The notes under the pieces are model-generated. The model was not told the DNA's origin and did not search any database. It saw only the letters and a list, made by a program, of their open reading frames with translations. Shown here piece by piece: positions 49,895 to 57,630 of a DNA stretch of 64,000 nt (positions within the stretch are counted from its first letter, which is position 1; each line of letters starts with the position of its first letter). This stretch comes from Terriglobales bacterium (GTDB taxonomy: Bacteria > Acidobacteriota > Terriglobia > Terriglobales > Acidobacteriaceae): assembly GCA_015655585.1 (NCBI GenBank), contig JAATEV010000024.1, positions 1 to 64,000 on the forward strand, given 5' to 3'. The position numbers and the translations under genes are program-made.

Positions 49895-50112
49895 GGTCTC
49901 GGTGGATTCGAGGAAGACGATGAAGAGGGCGATGGCTACGGGAAGCCATGCGCTGGTGAGGGTGGTCTCTGGCCGGTTGGGGGAGGAGTAGGTCAGGTGT
50001 TGGCTCCGTGGATGGGTTGATTGTTGGACGTTTTGGGGTGGCTTTCGAATCGCTTTTGCGATCCGGGGGACTTTTCTTATTTTACTTCCTTCTGCGAATA
50101 ATCCTCTTTACA

Positions 50113-50134
50113 TAGAGTTCTCTATTTTGTAGAG
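50113..50134. promoter_or_regulatory. triple half-site operator candidate
   Basis: TAGAG-TT-CTCTA-TTTTG-TAGAG, just before SD CAGGAGG and ATG 50157. Confidence 0.5.
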
Positions 50135-50156
50135 TTTGCTTTCAGGAGGGTTGACC

Positions 50157-50783
50157 ATGACTTTGAAGAATGAGGCAGGTGAAGACCATAACCATAACGA
50201 GCTACTCCAGCGTATTGAACTGATGGAGACGATGATCGCGGAAGGGCGGCGATCCACGGCGCGATATGGCTGGGTTTTTGTGATGTGGGGCCTGGTGTAT
50301 TTCGCGGCGACGGGATGGGCTTTTTTTCTGCCGTTCGCCAATTTTGCGTGGCCGGTGTGCATTGTGACGGCCATCGTTATCCTGAATGTGGTCAAGGTGC
50401 GACAGAGGCGCAGAGGCACCAGCGAAAACCCGAGATCAAGCAACATCGAGGCGGTGTGGAAGGGGATGGGCATAGCGATTACGCTCTTTATCTATGCGGC
50501 GATAGCGAGCCGTCACATGAATGGACCTGCTTTCTGGGCGGCGATATCGTTTTTCATCGGCCTGGCGCATAGCATCAGCGCGATGATTCTGCGTTGGTGG
50601 ATGCAAGGGGGCGTGGCGGCTATATGGTTAGCGGGCGGGATTGCCACCTTCTTTTTCACTCGGCCTTCGGAGGGCATTGGCATCTTTCTGGCGGCTACGT
50701 TTTTCGGGCAGATTCTCTTTGGGTTGTATGTGATGGCACTGGAGCGGCGACGGATTGCAAACTCGGTACAACGACATGCCTGA
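50157..50783 (+). CDS. multi-TM membrane protein
   Basis: 208 aa; RYGWVFVMWGLVYFAATGWAFFLPF...; several TM helices; SD CAGGAGG 7 nt upstream of ATG 50157. Confidence 0.75.
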   Translation: MTLKNEAGEDHNHNELLQRIELMETMIAEGRRSTARYGWVFVMWGLVYFAATGWAFFLPFANFAWPVCIVTAIVILNVVKVRQRRRGTSENPRSSNIEAVWKGMGIAITLFIYAAIASRHMNGPAFWAAISFFIGLAHSISAMILRWWMQGGVAAIWLAGGIATFFFTRPSEGIGIFLAATFFGQILFGLYVMALERRRIANSVQRHA

Positions 50784-51072
50784 GCTTCCGGAGCTTGATC
50801 CAGTGATTCATGGGAAGCTGCGGCTGGCGGTGCTGTCGCTGCTGACCAGCATCGAGGCGGCGGACTTCACCTGGCTACGGGAGAAGACCGGCTCTACCGA
50901 TGGCAACCTGGGGGCGCAGATGCTGAAGCTGGAAGAGGCGGGCTACGTGGCGATGGAGAAGCGATTTGCGGGGCGGAAGCCTCAGACGCTCTATCGGATG
51001 ACGCCGAAGGGCCGCGAGGCGCTTGCCGGGTATGTTGCGGCGTTGAAGAAGTTGCTGGGAGGGGTGTTGTAG
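50776..51072 (+). CDS. winged-helix transcriptional regulator (MarR/HTH_34-like)
   Basis: DPVIHGKLRLAVLSLLTSIEAADFTWLREKTGSTDGNLGAQMLKLEEAGYVAMEKRFAGRKPQTLYRMTPKGREAL; overlaps preceding gene by 8 bp. Confidence 0.9.
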   Translation: MPELPELDPVIHGKLRLAVLSLLTSIEAADFTWLREKTGSTDGNLGAQMLKLEEAGYVAMEKRFAGRKPQTLYRMTPKGREALAGYVAALKKLLGGVL

Positions 51073-51181
51073 GGTTTTTCCCGAAATCTCAAAAACAAAA
51101 GCAAGAACAACTGCAAAAGCAACGGCAATAGAGCAGTCGCTTCGTCCTTCGGACTTTGCTCCCGCCTTCGGCAGAGCGGTG

Positions 51182-51202
51182 GTCGCTTCGCGACGTTTTT
51201 TT
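51182..51202 (+). terminator. hairpin + T-run downstream of winged-helix regulator
   Basis: GTCGC-TTC-GCGAC followed by GTTTTTTT. Confidence 0.6.
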
Positions 51203-51232
51203 GACGCCGGACTAAAGCCCGGCTCTAATCCC

Positions 51233-51286
51233 AAGAGCAAGAGCAAGAGCAAGAGCAAGAGCAAGAGCAAGAGCAAGAGCAAGAGC
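51233..51286. repeat. perfect hexanucleotide microsatellite (AAGAGC)9
   Basis: 54 bp of uninterrupted AAGAGC units, counted directly. Confidence 0.97.
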
Positions 51287-51714
51287 TTATGGGCTGGGGA
51301 GCGGTATGGGTAGAGAAGCGGGTTTCTCCGCTTCGCAGCGCGATGAGGCTGCGCTGCTTCGGTCGAAATGACAATATCGGGGCGGGGTGGAGGAAAGGCA
51401 AAAGCAAGAATAACGACAACAGCAAACGCAAATTCCCTTCGGGAATGACAAACAAAAAAACAGGCCATCGTTGGGATCGGATGCAGGGGTGTCAAAAGGA
51501 ACAACAGCAAGAGCAACCGCAGGTCCTTCTACTCAGCCTCTCGCGATGATGCCGCGAGGGCTTCGCTCAGGATGACAGAGTTTGGCTCGTTTGAAGAGGA
51601 AGAGAAAGAGTTGAAGAGGAAGACAAAGACAGGAGTAGCGGCAAGGGTGGCGGCGGTGATAATGGCTATGGTTGGGAGTGCGGCTACAATTTAGGTTTTG
51701 GAGGAGAGAGAACG

Positions 51715-53889
51715 GTGAGAGACGGGATGGTTCGGCTTGTGGTGCGTGGTTTTGGGTTGCGGGCTTCCCGGTGGCTTGCCTTGGGTTTGATTATGACTAG
51801 TTCCAGCTTTGCAGTTGCCCAGAGTGCGGAGGCGGGTTTTGGCCCCGCGAATCCTTTCTATGCGCCCAGCGCGTTGCCGTTTCAGGCTCCGCCGTTCGAC
51901 AGGATCAAGGACAGCGACTTTCAGCCGGCGATGGAGGCCGGGATGGCGGCGCAGTTGAAGGAGGTTCGGGCGATTGCGGACGATCCGGCTGCGCCTACGT
52001 TTGAGAACACGATTGTGGCGATGGAGAAGACGGGGCGGCTGCTGGATCGGGCGATGGCGGCGTTCAGCGCGGTGACGGGTGCGAATACGAATCCTGCTCT
52101 GGAGAAGTTGCAGGCTTTGGAGGCTCCTAAGATGGCGGCGCATGGGGATGCGATTTATCTGGATGCGAAGCTGTTTCAGCGGGTGGCGGCGGTGTACAAG
52201 CAGCGGGCTTCTCTGAAGCTGACGCCGGAGGGGCTGCGGCTGGTGGAGTTTTATTACGACAAGTTCGTGCGGGCGGGGGCGAACCTTTCGGAGGCGGACA
52301 AGACGAAGCTGAAGCAGTTGAACGAGGAGGAGTCTACTCTCTCGAACAGCTTCAAGACGAAGCTGCTGGCGGGGACTAAGGCGGCTGGGTTTGCTACTAC
52401 GGACAAGGCTGCGCTGGCTGGGTTGAGCGAGGCGGAGCTGGGTCGGGCGGCGGCTTTGGCGAAGGCTCGCGGGCAGGAGGGCTGGGTGCTGGCGATGCAG
52501 AATACGACGCAGCAGCCTTGGCTGGTGGAGTTGCAGAATCGGGCTACTCGGAAGGCTGTGTTCGAGAGTTCTTGGACGCGGACGGAGCGCGGGGATGCGA
52601 ACGATACGCGGGCGGCGATTGTGCGGCTGGCGGAGATTCGCGCGGAGAAGGGAAAGCTGCTGGGATTTGAGAGTTATGCGGCGTGGAAGTTGCAGGACCA
52701 GATGGCGAAGACTCCCGAGGGCGCGATGAAGTTTATGGACGCGCTGGTTCCGGCTACGGTGGCTAAGGCCGGGCGGGAGGCTAAGGAGATTCAGGACGTG
52801 ATTGACGCGGAGAAGGGGGGATTCTCGGTCGAGCCTTGGGACTGGAACTTCTATGCGGAGAAGGTGCGGAAGGCGAAGTATGACCTGGATGAGGCGCAGG
52901 TGCGTCCTTATTTCGAGATCAACAATGTTCTGGAGAACGGAGTTTTTTATGCCGCGAACCAGTTGTATGGGCTGAGGTTCAAGGAGCGGAAGGACATTCC
53001 GGTGTGGCATCCGGATGTGCGGGTGTTCGAGGTCTTTGATGCGGACGGGAAGCCGCTGGCGCTGTTCTATTGCGACTACTTCAAGCGCGACAACAAGAAC
53101 GGCGGCGCTTGGATGAGCAGCTTTGTGAAGCAGTCGGGGCTGACGGGGAATCTGCCGGTGATCTATAACGTGGCGAATTTGCCTAAGCCCGCAGAGGGGC
53201 AGCCTGCGCTGATCAGCTTTGGCGATGTGACGACGATGTTCCATGAGTTCGGCCATGCGCTGCATGGGATGTTCTCGCAGTGCGAGTATCCGAGCTTGTC
53301 GGGGACGTCGGTGGCGCGGGACTTTGTGGAGTTTCCGTCGCAGTTCAATGAGCATTGGGCGGTGTATCCGACGGTGTTCAGCCACTATGCGAAGGACTAC
53401 AGAACTGGCGCGCCGATACCGGCGGAGCTGGCGGCGAAGATCAAGAAGGCCGCGGACTTCAACCAGGGGTATGGGCTGGCGGAGCTGCTGGAGGCGGCGC
53501 AGTTGGACATGCAGTGGCATACGCTGGCGGCGGGGGCGAAGATCGGGGACGCGGACGCGTTTGAGAAGGCCGCGCTGGAGCGGAAGAAGCTGGCGGTGAG
53601 GTATGTTCCGCCGCGGTACCGGTCGACGTATTTCTCGCATATATGGGGCGGCGGGTATGCGGCGGGGTACTATGCGTATCTTTGGAGCGAGATGCTGGAT
53701 GATGACGCTTATGCGTGGTTCGAGCAGAACGGCGGGCTGACGCGGGCGAATGGGGACCGGCTGCGGAAGATGGTGCTTTCGCGGGGGAATACGGAGGACC
53801 TGGCGAAGATGTATGAGAAATGGTCGGGTAAGGCTCCGAATGTGGAGGCCATGGTGAAGGACCGTGGGCTGGAGGGGGCTACGAAGTAG
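51715..53889 (+). CDS. M3 family metallopeptidase (peptidyl-dipeptidase Dcp/oligopeptidase-like), secreted
   Basis: Signal LGLIMTSSSFAVAQSAEA; zinc motif TMFHEFGHALHGMFS; SGTSVARDFVEFPSQFNEHW; GTG start. Confidence 0.95.
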   Translation: MRDGMVRLVVRGFGLRASRWLALGLIMTSSSFAVAQSAEAGFGPANPFYAPSALPFQAPPFDRIKDSDFQPAMEAGMAAQLKEVRAIADDPAAPTFENTIVAMEKTGRLLDRAMAAFSAVTGANTNPALEKLQALEAPKMAAHGDAIYLDAKLFQRVAAVYKQRASLKLTPEGLRLVEFYYDKFVRAGANLSEADKTKLKQLNEEESTLSNSFKTKLLAGTKAAGFATTDKAALAGLSEAELGRAAALAKARGQEGWVLAMQNTTQQPWLVELQNRATRKAVFESSWTRTERGDANDTRAAIVRLAEIRAEKGKLLGFESYAAWKLQDQMAKTPEGAMKFMDALVPATVAKAGREAKEIQDVIDAEKGGFSVEPWDWNFYAEKVRKAKYDLDEAQVRPYFEINNVLENGVFYAANQLYGLRFKERKDIPVWHPDVRVFEVFDADGKPLALFYCDYFKRDNKNGGAWMSSFVKQSGLTGNLPVIYNVANLPKPAEGQPALISFGDVTTMFHEFGHALHGMFSQCEYPSLSGTSVARDFVEFPSQFNEHWAVYPTVFSHYAKDYRTGAPIPAELAAKIKKAADFNQGYGLAELLEAAQLDMQWHTLAAGAKIGDADAFEKAALERKKLAVRYVPPRYRSTYFSHIWGGGYAAGYYAYLWSEMLDDDAYAWFEQNGGLTRANGDRLRKMVLSRGNTEDLAKMYEKWSGKAPNVEAMVKDRGLEGATK

Positions 53890-53959
53890 GTCTCGCCCGA
53901 CGGCGGGATTTTTGAGAGCCGTGCCGGATTTTTTCTGGTACGGCCCTTATTTTTTTGCT

Positions 53960-53975
53960 AACTAATCGATTAGTT
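53960..53975. promoter_or_regulatory. BlaI-type operator candidate
   Basis: AACTAATCGATTAGTT, perfect 16-bp palindrome 26 bp upstream of the blaI-like ATG. Confidence 0.75.
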
Positions 53976-54001
53976 GGTCCGTCTGATGGGCAGAGAGGTT
54001 T

Positions 54002-54418
54002 ATGCCGCCCAGGAAGTCCATTACGTTGACGGAGGCCGAGCTTAGGCTGATGAAGCTGCTTTGGGCTCGGGGTGAGTCGTCGGTGAGCGACCTGGTGGCG
54101 GCTATGCCGGAGGAGAATACGCTGGCGTATACGTCGGTGTTGACGACGGTAAGGGTGCTGGAACAAAAGGGTTATGTGCGGCATCGGCAGGTGGGGCGGG
54201 CGTTTTTGTACTGCGCCTGCGTAGCGGAGCAGGAGGCGAGCCGGTCGGAGGTTCGCCATATGATGCAGCGGTTCTTCGGGAACTCGCGGGAGAGGCTACT
54301 GCTGGCGTTGCTGGGAGATGAGGAGATTACTCCGGCGGAGTTGCAGAGGCTGAAGGATGCCATTGCCGGGGCGGCGGAGGATTCTGTCCGGAACGAGGAT
54401 GGTGGAGAGACGCTATGA
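54002..54418 (+). CDS. BlaI/MecI/CopY family transcriptional repressor
   Basis: LTEAELRLMKLLWARGESSVSDLVAAMPEENTLAYTSVLTTVRVLEQKGYVRHRQVGRAFLYCA. Confidence 0.95.
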   Translation: MPPRKSITLTEAELRLMKLLWARGESSVSDLVAAMPEENTLAYTSVLTTVRVLEQKGYVRHRQVGRAFLYCACVAEQEASRSEVRHMMQRFFGNSRERLLLALLGDEEITPAELQRLKDAIAGAAEDSVRNEDGGETL

Positions 54419-55746
54419 CACCGGTTCTTCTGCATTGGGCTGAGAGTGGGGCGCGTGTGGCGGCGGCTATGGCTGTCTCCGGCGTTTGGCAGGGGATTGT
54501 GCTGGCGGTGGGGGTGGCGCTGGGGCTGCGGGTGTTTCCGCGGATGACGGCGGCGGTGCGGTTTGGGGTTTGGGGCACGGTGTTTGCGTTGGTGGCGGTG
54601 TTGCCGATGGTGCATCGGTCTGTGGCGGCGGGGACGGCGGCCCATGCGGTGCATGTGGATGCCCGGTGGAGCTTTGCTGTGGCGGCGGTTTGGGTGGGGC
54701 TGTCGGCGGTGCGGGCGGTGGAGCTGGTGATGGGGGCATTGCGGCTGCGCGGGGTTTGGCGCCGGGCGGTTCCGGTGGAGGGTGGGCTGACGGAGGAGAT
54801 TCTGCGGGTTGGGCGACGGGTGGCGGTGGTTTGCGTGTCGGCGGATGTGGAGACGCCCAGCGTGATTGGGTTTTTTGCGCCCCGGGTACTGATTCCGGCT
54901 TCTTTGTATGGGCGGCTGGGGGCGGCGGAGCTGGAGCAGATTGTGCTGCATGAGATGGGGCATCTGCGGCGGGGCGACGACTGGATGAACCTTTTGCAGA
55001 AGATCGGGTTGGTGGTGTTTCCGCTGAACCCGGCGCTGGCTTGGGTTGAGAAGAGACTTTGCCTGGAGCGGGAGCTGGCTTGCGATGACAGCGTGCTGCG
55101 GAGGACGAAGGCCCCGAAGGCTTATGCTACCTGCCTGACTACGCTGGCGGAGCATCGGCTTACTCGGCGGGGACTGGCTTTGACGCTGGGGGCGTGGGCT
55201 CGGGAGCCGGAGCTTTCGCAGCGGGTTTACAGCATTCTGGGCTGGAGAGATAGGGTTCGGACTCGGCAGAGCCAGGTGGTGGCTGGGGGGATGCTTTTGG
55301 TTTTGGCGGGCGGTGCCGTGGGGTTGTCGCGGTGCCCGCAGTTGGTTTCGTTTTCGCGGGATTTGCCGGGGGTTGCGGCGGCGCAGGGGGCGGATGGGGC
55401 TGGGTATCAGCCGGTGGTTTATCGGGATGGAAGTGAGGCGGGAGGCCGCGTTACTTTGCTGAAGGCTACTTTGCCGGTGGCGGCTCCTGTGGCTTTGAAG
55501 GCTGAGGCTCCGAAGGTGGCGCGGCCTCGCTTGCGGAAGGTGGTTCGGGCGGTTGCTCCTGAGAGGAAGAGGGTTCGTGGGGAGGAGTCGCGGCGATGGG
55601 TTGTGATGACTTCGTTTGAGGAGAGCCGGGATGTTCGGGCGGTGATGACGGTTTCGCGGGAGGAGATTGTGGCTCCTGCTCGGGTTGTGTTTGCGTCGTA
55701 TGCGGCTGTGCCTACAGAGGGCGGCTGGCTGATCTTTCAACTTTAA
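54415..55746 (+). CDS. M56 family (BlaR1-like) membrane metallopeptidase
   Basis: ELEQIVLHEMGHLRRGDDWMNLLQKIGLVVFPLNPALAWVEKRLCLERELACDDSVL; ATGA overlap with blaI. Confidence 0.92.
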   Translation: MTPVLLHWAESGARVAAAMAVSGVWQGIVLAVGVALGLRVFPRMTAAVRFGVWGTVFALVAVLPMVHRSVAAGTAAHAVHVDARWSFAVAAVWVGLSAVRAVELVMGALRLRGVWRRAVPVEGGLTEEILRVGRRVAVVCVSADVETPSVIGFFAPRVLIPASLYGRLGAAELEQIVLHEMGHLRRGDDWMNLLQKIGLVVFPLNPALAWVEKRLCLERELACDDSVLRRTKAPKAYATCLTTLAEHRLTRRGLALTLGAWAREPELSQRVYSILGWRDRVRTRQSQVVAGGMLLVLAGGAVGLSRCPQLVSFSRDLPGVAAAQGADGAGYQPVVYRDGSEAGGRVTLLKATLPVAAPVALKAEAPKVARPRLRKVVRAVAPERKRVRGEESRRWVVMTSFEESRDVRAVMTVSREEIVAPARVVFASYAAVPTEGGWLIFQL

Positions 55747-55783
55747 TTTTTTCCTTACTCCAACTGTTATTTGAGGTGTAACT

Positions 55784-57361
55784 ATGCGCGTGTCAACTAA
55801 TAATCTAGTAGCTAAGGCGGGACGGATTGCTGCTCCCGCAGGGACTGCGGCGGCGCTGGTGCTGGCTGGGTCGGTGTTCCTTCACTACAATGGGGTCCAT
55901 GCGGCGGCGATCTCTTCGCCTTCGCCTCTGGATGACAACAGCATCTCGTCGCTGGTGGCACTGGATAACGCGGTGGAGGCGGTCGCTTCGCGGGTATCTC
56001 CGGCGGTGGTGAATATTCAGGTTACGTCGCGTGGCTCGGCGGAGCATGATGTTGATGGAGAGCAGGATGAGAGCCAGCAGGGAGAGTTGCAGGGGCTGCC
56101 TCCGGGGTTTGCTCAGTTCTTTGGGCAGGGTGGTCAGGGCCGAGGGATGCGTGTGCAGCCTCAGCAGCCGCAGATTGAGCATGGGGTGGGCAGCGGCGTG
56201 ATTATCTCGCCGGATGGCTATATCGTGACCAACAACCACGTGGTGGATGGCGCGTTGCAGATGCGGGTGATGCTGAACGACCGGCGCGTGATGACGGCGA
56301 AGCTGGTGGGTGTGGACAAGCTGACGGACCTGGCGGTCATCAAGGTGGATGCGCATGATCTGCCTAGCGTGGCGTGGGGCGACTCGGCGAAGCTGAAGCC
56401 GGGGCAGACGGTGCTGGCGTTCGGGAGCCCGTTCGGGTACTTCCGCAACTCGGTGACGCGCGGAATTGTGAGCGCGGTGAACCGGGAGAATCCTTACAAG
56501 GACGATGCGCGGAAGCCGGGTGGGTATATCCAGACGGACGCGGCGATCAATCCGGGCAACTCGGGCGGCGCGCTGGTGAATGCGCATGGCGAGCTGGTGG
56601 GGATTAATACGTTCATCATCTCGAACAGCGGATCGTTTGCGGGTGCGGGGTTTGCGATTCCTTCGCAGCTTGTGAGGGCTACGGCGGAGCAGTTGATTAA
56701 AAACGGCGTGGTGCATCATGGGTATCTTGGGGTTACGCTGAACGACGTTACGCCAGCTAACGCCAGCTTCTTCAACCTGAAGGTGGCTACGGGGGCGATT
56801 GCGGCGCAGGTTACGCCGGGTTCTCCTGCGAGCGAGGGCGGGCTGAAGAACGGCGACGTGATCGACACGCTGAACGGCAAGAAGATGGAGAACGGCAGCG
56901 AGTTGCAGGTGGCGGTGAGCGAGATGCAGCCGGGTACGGCGATTGAGCTGGGTGTGTTGCGGAATGGGAGTTCGGAGACCTTGCACTTGAAGGTTGGGGA
57001 GTTCCATAAGGACGCGGAGATTGCTGGCGATGATCGTTCTGCCGGGCCGCAGAAGGGCAGGCTGGGGCTGGCGGTGGCGGAGCTTACGCCGGATGTTCGG
57101 CAGCAGTTACATATTCCTTCTCAGGTGAACGGCGTGGCGGTGGAGAGTGTTCGCCCGGCCAGCCCGGCGGAGGACGCGGGGCTGGCTTCGGGGGACGTGA
57201 TCCTGGAGGTAAACCGGAAGCCGGTGGGCTCGGCGCAGCAGTTTGTGGATGAGGCTCATGCGCTGCCTGCGGGGAAGGACTTGCTGTTGCTGGTTTGGTC
57301 GCAGGGAGGAGCCAGCTATCGTGTGGTGCATCCGGATTCTTCTGATAAAAGCGGGATGTAG
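55784..57361 (+). CDS. HtrA/DegP-family serine protease with two PDZ domains
   Basis: GSGVIISPDGYIVTNNHVVDGA; catalytic TDAAINPGNSGGALVNAHGELVGINTFI; PDZ repeats GYLGVTLNDVTP, GRLGLAVAELTPDV. Confidence 0.95.
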   Translation: MRVSTNNLVAKAGRIAAPAGTAAALVLAGSVFLHYNGVHAAAISSPSPLDDNSISSLVALDNAVEAVASRVSPAVVNIQVTSRGSAEHDVDGEQDESQQGELQGLPPGFAQFFGQGGQGRGMRVQPQQPQIEHGVGSGVIISPDGYIVTNNHVVDGALQMRVMLNDRRVMTAKLVGVDKLTDLAVIKVDAHDLPSVAWGDSAKLKPGQTVLAFGSPFGYFRNSVTRGIVSAVNRENPYKDDARKPGGYIQTDAAINPGNSGGALVNAHGELVGINTFIISNSGSFAGAGFAIPSQLVRATAEQLIKNGVVHHGYLGVTLNDVTPANASFFNLKVATGAIAAQVTPGSPASEGGLKNGDVIDTLNGKKMENGSELQVAVSEMQPGTAIELGVLRNGSSETLHLKVGEFHKDAEIAGDDRSAGPQKGRLGLAVAELTPDVRQQLHIPSQVNGVAVESVRPASPAEDAGLASGDVILEVNRKPVGSAQQFVDEAHALPAGKDLLLLVWSQGGASYRVVHPDSSDKSGM

Positions 57362-57380
57362 GGTTGATGGTTGAAAGATG

Positions 57381-57407
57381 GGCCGCCTTTGGGCGGCCTG
57401 TTTTTTT
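57381..57407 (+). terminator. Rho-independent terminator of htrA-like gene
   Basis: GGCCGCC-TTTG-GGCGGCC then TGTTTTTTT. Confidence 0.93.
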
Positions 57408-57450
57408 GTGGGTAAAGAATTTGTCCTGCCGGACGGGCCCACTGCGCGTG

Positions 57451-57595
57451 GGGCGGGCGTTTGCACGCCTTTTTATCGCTTCGCGTGGGCCTCCCGTTGG
57501 TCGGTTGGTAAATTTTTCTGCCGACCAACGGGAGGACTGCGCGAAGCTCAACACAGCACGAAGTGCCGCCCGCCCGGCGTTAGGGCGTTTTTATT
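57451..57595 (+). promoter_or_regulatory. nested long hairpin with overlapping alternative terminator in leader of YjhG/YagF-like gene
   Basis: GGGCGGGCG/CGCCCGCCC, GCTTCGCG/CGCGAAGC and CCTCCCGTTGGTCGG/CCGACCAACGGGAGG nested; CGCCC-GGCGTTA-GGGCG-TTTTTATT overlaps the outer arm. Confidence 0.6.
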
Positions 57596-57630
57596 GGGTG
57601 GAATAAGATGGCCTTCTATGTGAGGTGAGG

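Noticed and set aside
50875-51516. 213-aa minus-strand ORF with poly-Leu stretch
   Set aside because: The Leu run is simply the (AAGAGC)n repeat read in antisense; overlaps the winged-helix gene and noncoding repeats
51691-53640. 649-aa minus-strand ORF opposite the M3 peptidase
   Set aside because: R/H/L/P-rich antisense shadow; plus-strand gene has the HEFGH zinc motif
54172-55740. 522-aa minus-strand ORF opposite BlaI/M56
   Set aside because: Antisense shadow with P/H/R bias; opposite strand carries well-defined BlaI and M56 domains
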